From the NCBI GenBank assembly GCA_036417435.1, contig CM070901.1:52359001-52423000 (forward strand): 64,000 nt of DNA, in the 5' to 3' direction. The stretch comes from Inia geoffrensis (Eukaryota > Chordata > Mammalia > Artiodactyla > Iniidae). Below, piece by piece: positions 57,583-64,000 of the stretch; position 1 is the first letter of the stretch; each line of letters starts with the position of its first letter. The notes beneath the pieces were generated by a model, which saw only the letters and a program-made list of their open reading frames with translations, ran no database searches and was not told where the DNA came from. The translations under genes and the position numbers were made by a program.

Positions 57583-58475
57583 TGTGGGTGTATGTTAATA
57601 ATATGTATATACGATTAGTTACAAGGCATATGCTTATGCAATGTAGGAGCTGCTTTCATCATCCTGAAGTCCACAGGGCAGGCAATCAGGAAGGAAAGAG
57701 AGCAATTATAGCTCCACCTGCTGCTTCACGCCAATGAGGTGAGTCAGCAGAGCTGCAAAAATGAAGTGAGTATAGAGGTTGCAGAATGTAGAGATATTTT
57801 ACTGTTTACTTTCTCCTCTACTGCTTGGAATCTTGGCTATTCAAGGAGGGCTTAGTCTTCAAAGGACTCCCACCTAATTAAGTCAGGCCCATCCACAATA
57901 ATCTCTCTTTTCATTAACTCAAAATCAACTGATTTGGGAATTTAATTGCATCTGAAAAATCCCTTCACTGTAGCATCTAGCCTAGTGTTTGATCAAATGC
58001 CTGGAAGGGGGGTGTATATATATTACAAAATGGTTACTCTCTCCCTTTGACACTCCAATTCTCCTGGAAGAATCTCCCTTGTAGCCCACCATGATCAGAA
58101 ACATACTAGAAAGGGAATTCTGGGGAATGTAGTTTAGCTTAGCTTAGCTGACATGTCACAAAGCCATGACAGTGTTCAACACTTACATGTATCCTTCTTC
58201 ACGCTCATGTTTTTATCCCACAGCATATCTAGGGCTGGTCAGTCAAAAAAGAAAATCTTCCCTGAATTCCATGGAAAGGACCATCATCCTTTAGAAAGAC
58301 ACATTCTCCTCTTCTGTTCTTCCTTTAGCTGTCCTCCTTGGGTGTAAATCCCACCTGGTTTCACCATGTCAGTCTTTGACTCTGTTTGCTGGAATGTCCT
58401 TGGAAGGAAGGACCCATGCTCTTTGTGGTTTACTTTGTTATAGTCCTTCCAGTTATGAACTGGAGTTGAATAAGA
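57300..58475. other. Unique sequence with long (TG)n
   Basis: Nothing recognised apart from the (TG)n at 57522-57580 and a triple agctt motif near 58134-58150. Confidence 0.4.
57522..57580. repeat. (TG)29 microsatellite
   Basis: 59 bp of uninterrupted TG, followed by ggtgtgggtg. Long enough to expect length polymorphism. Confidence 0.97.
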
Positions 58476-58479
58476 TCTG

Positions 58480-58620
58480 CGTGAAGTTGGGCCAATCACT
58501 TACTTCCCCAGGGCTCCATGAATAATCACCTCTTAGCATTGTTCTGTAGGTCAAATGACCAAATAAATGTAAAACACCATGCTACCTATGCAATGCACAT
58601 CATAATCATTATCATCTCAA
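58480..58620 (+). mobile_element. MIR fragment (tentative)
   Basis: 'ttgggccaatcacttacttc', 'gtaggtcaaatgaccaaata' and 'taatcattatcatctcaata' approximate the MIR 3' half. Confidence 0.4.
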
Positions 58621-59635
58621 TATTATTTTTAAAATTATTTTCTCAAAGTATTTAAAGACAACCACAGAATAAGTTCTTTACCCAAACCCAGAACTCAGAA
58701 TTTGTATCAGTTGGCTTGTTCCTCACCTGACCGAGAGTTATCTCCAGTTTCTAGTTACTTTAAGACATTCATTCAGAGGGGCTCTCATGGATATCAGCCC
58801 TTCACCATTTTCTCAGAGATACTGCCCATAGCACTAGCAGAAGCAACGATAAATATGATAATGATAATTCCACAAAACTTCAGTATGTGCTGAAAGATCC
58901 AATGACATTCTGAACAGCAGGAGAGAAAGTTTCTTCCTACCAATTAATGGGAAGCCAAGTCTAATTTGCCACCTGCACAGCGTTTTTGAACCTGTCAGGG
59001 AAAAAGGAAACCAGTGAACGTTCATCTTGTCACTAGTCTTCTTGGGGACTGCTCTCTAACGCAAATGAAAATAGCATTCATTAGAGTGAAAAATAGAAAG
59101 CCTGTGTCAGCTCCCTCTGTTCTCTTCTTGACTAGAAGTCAAGTCCATCCTTGTCAGTGAAGAGGTGGCTCCGAAAGCCCACTGGACCTATATGCTCATC
59201 TCCTGAACCTGGAGAATGAATATTCCCTTAAACTCTTTAGAAGAGTTTAGAGTGTTATTAGTTCTCCCGTGACTTATGAGTCAAGGGACATTATAAACAT
59301 AAAAAGAGTTCCACTGTTTCAAAGTCCTAAATATGAGAAAATCCTCTAGAAGCCAAGGTAAATTCCAACTAAATAAGATAGGACTTCTGAGATAATTTTC
59401 ATTTTCTGGCTCCCCTGATCACTTAGAATAATAATACAAACCTTTGTACAATCTATCGTTAGTGTATTTCTTGCTAAAACAAACACAAACAAAAATAAAA
59501 CAAACCCACAAACCCCTTGCCAGTAATATTCACTAATACTTCAGTATTGTTACATTTCCTCGCATCTGGCACTTTGCTTACAGTGATGGGGCCACTAATA
59601 TAAGACTATGAGGTTAAAAATACAGATTATAGCTT

Positions 59636-59720
59636 ATTCATTCAGCAGTTTATTCATTCAGCGTATATTTAGTAAACCTACCATGTGCCTGGAACATTGC
59701 CAGGCAAAACTACTTACATC
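59636..59720 (-). mobile_element. L2 LINE 3' end scrap, antisense
   Basis: 'ttattcattcagcgtatatt' and 'taccatgtgcctggaacatt' match the reversed L2 terminus. Confidence 0.5.
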
Positions 59721-61017
59721 CTAGAAATTTTGCCTTCCATGAAAGTAATCATATATTTATGGCAATTTTATATAGAAACTTTATACTATCAATTTCTAGT
59801 TTATTGATGATGCACCTAATCAGAAAGAACAACCTCTTATGGAACATTTCTCACAAATTATGGTAATCTAATTCTCATCTTATCCTCATACCTTGATTAA
59901 AATTACCTCCTTCCTTTGTTATGAACTCTGAATGCAATCGTGGTTCTGCTCTTCTGAACTGGTGTGTCACTTTGGAGCCTTTTTGCAACAGCAGCCCCTT
60001 GGGGGGCTCTGGGGCTGCCAGAGATCCAGGGACTTCTTTTCCTTCGTCCCCCTTACTATTGGTCTATTCACCCTGTTTGGCGTTTAGAGCTAGGTGCTCG
60101 GCCCAGGAGTAACTAGATGCCCTGTCTGCCCTCTTCTGCCCTGACTGACCCCCATCTCATAGTGAAGAAGAGGTGATGTGACATAATGGACAAAAGTCAA
60201 GGGATTTATTGATCTGAGGTCTGAGACATTCTCCTCATATCTCTGGAGATCTTTCTTCTGAGGTCCTGTTCTTCATAGGATGTCAGTTCGAGTCTGGGAC
60301 TGCTCTGAGAAGGCCTGGAGCACGTGGCTTACACCACTTGTAATGTAGGCACTGGGGGTACTTAGATCTCACTCCTCGGGAATGGCACAGAGCAGAGGGG
60401 TTAAGGAAAGACAGAATCCTGAGTCCTGATTGTGTCTCTAGCTGTTTATTACCAGCAGCCTGACTTCTTTTGAATTAGAGGGACAAATTTCATTTGTCTT
60501 TTAAATCTCTGCATCTCAGCTCTGTTCTTCCTGACATCCCCATGTGTTCTCTCCTATAGGCTAGTCTGACATAGAAAGGATGAGAAAAGTCACGTAACAG
60601 AGCCTCAAGACCACTTCCCCTGAAATGACAATAGTTTTTTTCTGAGATATACCTATATATACACATTTTATATATATATATACGTACTTCCCCCCACCTT
60701 GGGAAGTCCTTCAACTTTCTGTCTTTCTGATCAGTTCCTTATTTGCAATCAGTGACTCAGGTTGCCTGTAGTAACAGCTTTAGCTTAAACATATCATCAG
60801 ACATACCTTCTCCTTTCAAGATTTGTTGCCCATAAGCTTGTATCTCTCACCACAGAACATTTTCCAACAACATTTATAGCCAGGAGACTTAATGAGTCTT
60901 AATAAATGGGAGACAAAGTATTCAATACTTTTGTCAGATCAAACTGTCATGATAGGGACATGTTATTGGACCCAAATGTTTATTATAGAATTATCTCTCA
61001 ATTTGTGTTTGTCTATG

Positions 61018-61020
<3 letters not shown>

Positions 61021-61065
<45 letters not shown>
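61021..61065. repeat. (AC)22 microsatellite
   Basis: Uninterrupted AC dinucleotide repeat followed by TA-rich sequence. Confidence 0.97.
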
Positions 61066-61067
<2 letters not shown>

Positions 61068-62623
61068 GATAAGTACATAAGATATATATGTATATGTACA
61101 TATATATAATAATATCAATACATAAGACAATTCAATATTGCTTTTGCCAGTCTGTAATATTAGACACAGTATGGACATAATAGACATATGCCAGTTCACA
61201 AGATATTAGGATGAAAAAATAAAAATTAAGGTAAAATAGGAAAAGATAATCAAATTGTATTTATCTTGCTATATATTTTCTCCATGTGTAGAGCATGAAC
61301 CCAGCCAGTAGTTTTCTTAGGCTACCTGGACATCATTAGGAATATCATTTAGGCCCATTTGTGTATTAAATCAGAATATTCCATACTATCATCTATTTAA
61401 GCCTCTGGGCTACTCAGGGCCAAGGAAATTCAGGGTAAGAAGGGTAAGAATTTCCTGAAATTCAGAAAATTCTGCTGTAAAGCCATTGTGACCCTAGACC
61501 ACTCCTCTCAGGAAAGAGAGATCAAAGAAAACACCCCCAAATTCAGTATATTCTAATTTGGAACACCACTTACAATTGGATATATAATTTTCCATTTTCA
61601 AAGGCCATTTACAGCTCTACTTTAAATAGGTTTCATATATATTCATATGTATATTCATATATATATGATTATATATATATATGATTCACAGGCAGAATGT
61701 TTCTAAGACAATGAGTCACAATGGGTAAAACCTCTATAAACTTTACATCTCACACTAGTTCTAGGAAAGTCTAAGAATGACTTTGAACTACCTAAGAGCC
61801 TTATAGGTCAAGTGTAGCTGGGTTGAACTCAAAATCTCATGAGAACAAAACCTCCTATGATTTGCTTTGTGCCTTGTCCTTGTCCTGGTAGGACAATCTA
61901 AGACAGATGGTCATAGATATTTCTAGATCCAGAGGGAGCCCTTTGACATCGTTAGTACCTTTCCAACTGCAGTTTCACTCACAAACCCTCTTAGACAGCC
62001 TAGACTCTTCCTAGAACTGTGGTTAAAAATTCCAGGAAAACCACGTAGACTGTGGATGAGGATTATTCCTGTTAAAATATAAATGTAGTGTCTTCAAGAC
62101 TTTTAAAAACCTTTAAAGGTATATGGATATTAATTTTTAAATGCAAAGTGCCATGAAGCATGAAGGAGAAATCCCAAGGAAAAAATGATCTCCGGATTGG
62201 AGGAGGAGTTGAGAGGCAGTGTTACTGCTTCCCTTTGGACAGAGAGACAAAGATTTACAAAAGCAAACTTGAATGTATAGTGAATGCAGAAAGAAAGGAG
62301 TGAAGAAACCAAAAGATATGTTTGAATAGAATGACACAGCAAGCAATAACCGAAATGGTGCCTGGATTGTGTAGAAGCTAAATACAGTCTGCATGAGGAC
62401 TCCTGTCACAGGTTGAAGAAACGAGACAGACAAGTCAAAATGTCCCAGATAAGAACCAGGTTCACATGCTAGTCTGGGAAGCCCCAATGTTAACGGCATA
62501 CTAATCAGGAGCTGGCTGGTGAATTAATGAAGCGGAGGAAAAGAGATCCCTGAAGGAGTAGTATTTGTGGAGCTATTAACCAATATTAGCAACAGAGCTA
62601 CTCCATGCTTTAACACCTGAACG

Positions 62624-62664
62624 TGTAGAAAACATTAACTTCCTTTGTAGAAAACATTAACTTC
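62624..62664 (+). repeat. Short tandem duplication, period 22
   Basis: The 19-bp word tgtagaaaacattaacttc occurs at 62624-62642 and again at 62646-62664. Confidence 0.95.
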
Positions 62665-63100
62665 ATTAATTGATTCAACAGATACTTATTAAGGACTTGC
62701 TATGTGCAAGGCTTATGATAGGTGCTGGAAACACAATAAAGATTAAGCCCTTGTCCCATAGAGTTTTCATCATATAGGGAAGATTTAACACAATACATCA
62801 ATAAATATATAAGAATATATGCTGTCATTAGCACAATAAGGACAACACACAGGGAGCTGTGATTGAGAAAAATGAGTAGAGATGGGCTTACTTGATAGAG
62901 TGGTTTGGGAAGGCCTCCCTGGGAGAACTGAAAAGTAAAGAATCAGTCATAAAAAGAGTTGTGGGGAGGGAGTTGCAACTTGTGAAGGCAAAGGAGACAG
63001 CAGGCCCAGAGGGTGAGACAGCTTGGTATGTTCTAGAAACTAATAGCAGGCAGCCTGGTGGGAGACGTGGTATTGTTGAAGTGTGAGGGAACTGTAGCCA
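62665..63100 (-). mobile_element. L2 LINE 3' region, antisense
   Basis: 'tgattcaacagatacttatt', 'gcaaggcttatgataggtgc', 'ggaaggcctccctgggagaa' and 'gtatgttctagaaact' follow the reversed L2 3' end in order over more than 400 bp. Confidence 0.65.
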
Positions 63101-63125
63101 GCTGGAGATCAAAATGGGAGCTTTA

Positions 63126-63266
63126 GGAGAAATCTCTGGTGGTCCAGTGGTTAAGACTCTGAACTTTCACTGCAGGGGGCATGGGTTCGATCCCTGGTCA
63201 GGAAACTAAGATCCCACATGTCATGCGGTGCAGCCAAAAAAAAAACAAAAAAAAACAAAAAAAAAA
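63126..63266 (+). mobile_element. Short, divergent tRNA-derived SINE
   Basis: 'tctctggtggtccagtggtt' (A-box region), 'catgggttcgatccctggtc' (B-box) and 'gatcccacatgtcatgcg', then an A-rich tail with C. Only about 105 bp of body, so it lacks the CHR-2 3' half. Perfect duplication caaaatgggagcttta at 63110-63125 and 63267-63282. The family is likely an older or truncated CHR/tRNA-SINE form. Confidence 0.9.
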
Positions 63267-63282
63267 CAAAATGGGAGCTTTA

Positions 63283-64000
63283 TTGCTGAAAAAAGCCAGA
63301 TCAGAGGGTGTGGCCTAGCTCTCTGGGTAAGTGGTTTGTTAATACACCTAAGAAATAAACTTGCCCACCCATGCCTGCTTGGAAGATACCAGCTTCCCCA
63401 GCTGGACCTGGACCTGCAGTTTCCCCCATGGAGAAACAGAAGATGAGTCTTGCCAGTGAGTAGGCTGCCACCCCAAAAAGAGAGAAAAAAGAAGGGGCTG
63501 GACCATGTGACTCAATTCCTTCTCCCAAACCTACCAGAAAAGAAGTCGTTCTTCTTCCTGTGGGCAGCAGAGGCCAGGAGGCTGATTCAAATGGTGGTCC
63601 ATTCATTTAGAAACTTGAAGCCAAATAAGGTTTTTCCTCCACAACAGCTACTTAGGTTTGTGCCTAACTGTGTGTTTGGGCTAGAGAATGCAGAAAGGAA
63701 GGAATAAGATACCTCAGTAAAATGGAAAAGACTGTGGCTTTTGATGGGAGAAACCCCTCACAATCCTCACCAACATTTTTTCCCTTTGGATGGTGTCAGC
63801 CAACAGCACCCATCAGAGATCACGGCAGAGATGGGTAAGGTAGAGCTCTGTTTTGGTTTTAATCCAGTTATGGCTAAACCGGATGTACAAGGGGAAATGC
63901 CGTCCATTAGTATTTAAGTTAGGCTAATGTCGTAGCTGATTCCTATGTCTTTGAACTCCGGCTATTGTGGTTATAGGCATGCAGGTATGTGCCTGGCCAG
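63283..64000. other. Unique sequence, nothing recognised
   Basis: No gene or repeat recognised up to the window end. Confidence 0.4.

Larger units (their letters stand above)
58625..62655. other. Unique AT-rich sequence
   Basis: No gene recognised. Contains a reversed L2 scrap at about 59636-59720, TA-rich runs near 60650-60685 and 61635-61685, the (AC)n at 61021-61065 and a 22-bp-period tandem pair at 62624-62664. Confidence 0.4.

Noticed and set aside
60906..61199. Open frames through (AC)n / (TG)n runs (also 45894, 57492 and 35608-36003)
   Set aside because: Dinucleotide repeats are open in several frames; these are low-complexity artefacts.

Overview
The window is mammalian nuclear DNA, almost certainly from a cetacean (or at least the whale/hippo lineage). 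The main evidence is ten copies of a tRNA-derived SINE of the cetacean CHR type, with a head reading gggcttccctggtggcgcag and intact A-box and B-box motifs, together with cetartiodactyl-type LINE-1 elements. Ancient mammalian repeats (MIR, L2, MLT1-type LTRs, hAT and Tigger DNA transposons) fill much of the rest. I recognise no host protein-coding gene, RNA gene or CpG island. It reads as intergenic or deep-intronic sequence.

Layout. 1-13.5 kb: mostly unique AT-rich sequence with old MIR/L2 pieces and one antisense L1 tail. 13.5-31.7 kb: a nested LINE-1 complex. Its outer layer is a minus-strand L1 whose 3' half (14042-15465, antisense) and 5' half (22119-24903, sense) lie on opposite strands. 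Both halves break at nearly the same point of the L1 body, and the pair is bounded by a 15-bp target-site duplication (14027-14041 / 24904-24918) that ends in the TTTT/AA endonuclease site. That is the signature of twin-primed integration. A near full-length sense L1 (15466-21656) now sits between the halves. A second near full-length L1 (about 25000-31650) lies just downstream, with tandem monomers in its 5' UTR and the best-preserved ORF2 of the window (a 638-codon open stretch carrying the whole reverse transcriptase). Several SINEs are inserted into these L1s. 31.7-64 kb: unique sequence with MIR/L2/LTR/DNA-transposon fossils, five further SINEs, a tiny young L1 tail with a perfect 19-bp duplication, and several dinucleotide microsatellites.

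The only coding capacity I can support is L1 ORF1/ORF2, and every copy is broken by frameshifts, stops or lost start codons. The L1 machinery also explains the SINEs, which are mobilised in trans and carry A-rich tails and 12-17 bp target duplications. No new biological system is evident. The most interesting structure is the twin-primed, later-interrupted L1. Lesser points are the repeat-monomer L1 promoter, a deletion that places ORF1 directly against ORF2 in one L1, and a few exon-like or conserved-looking non-repeat segments that need comparative data.
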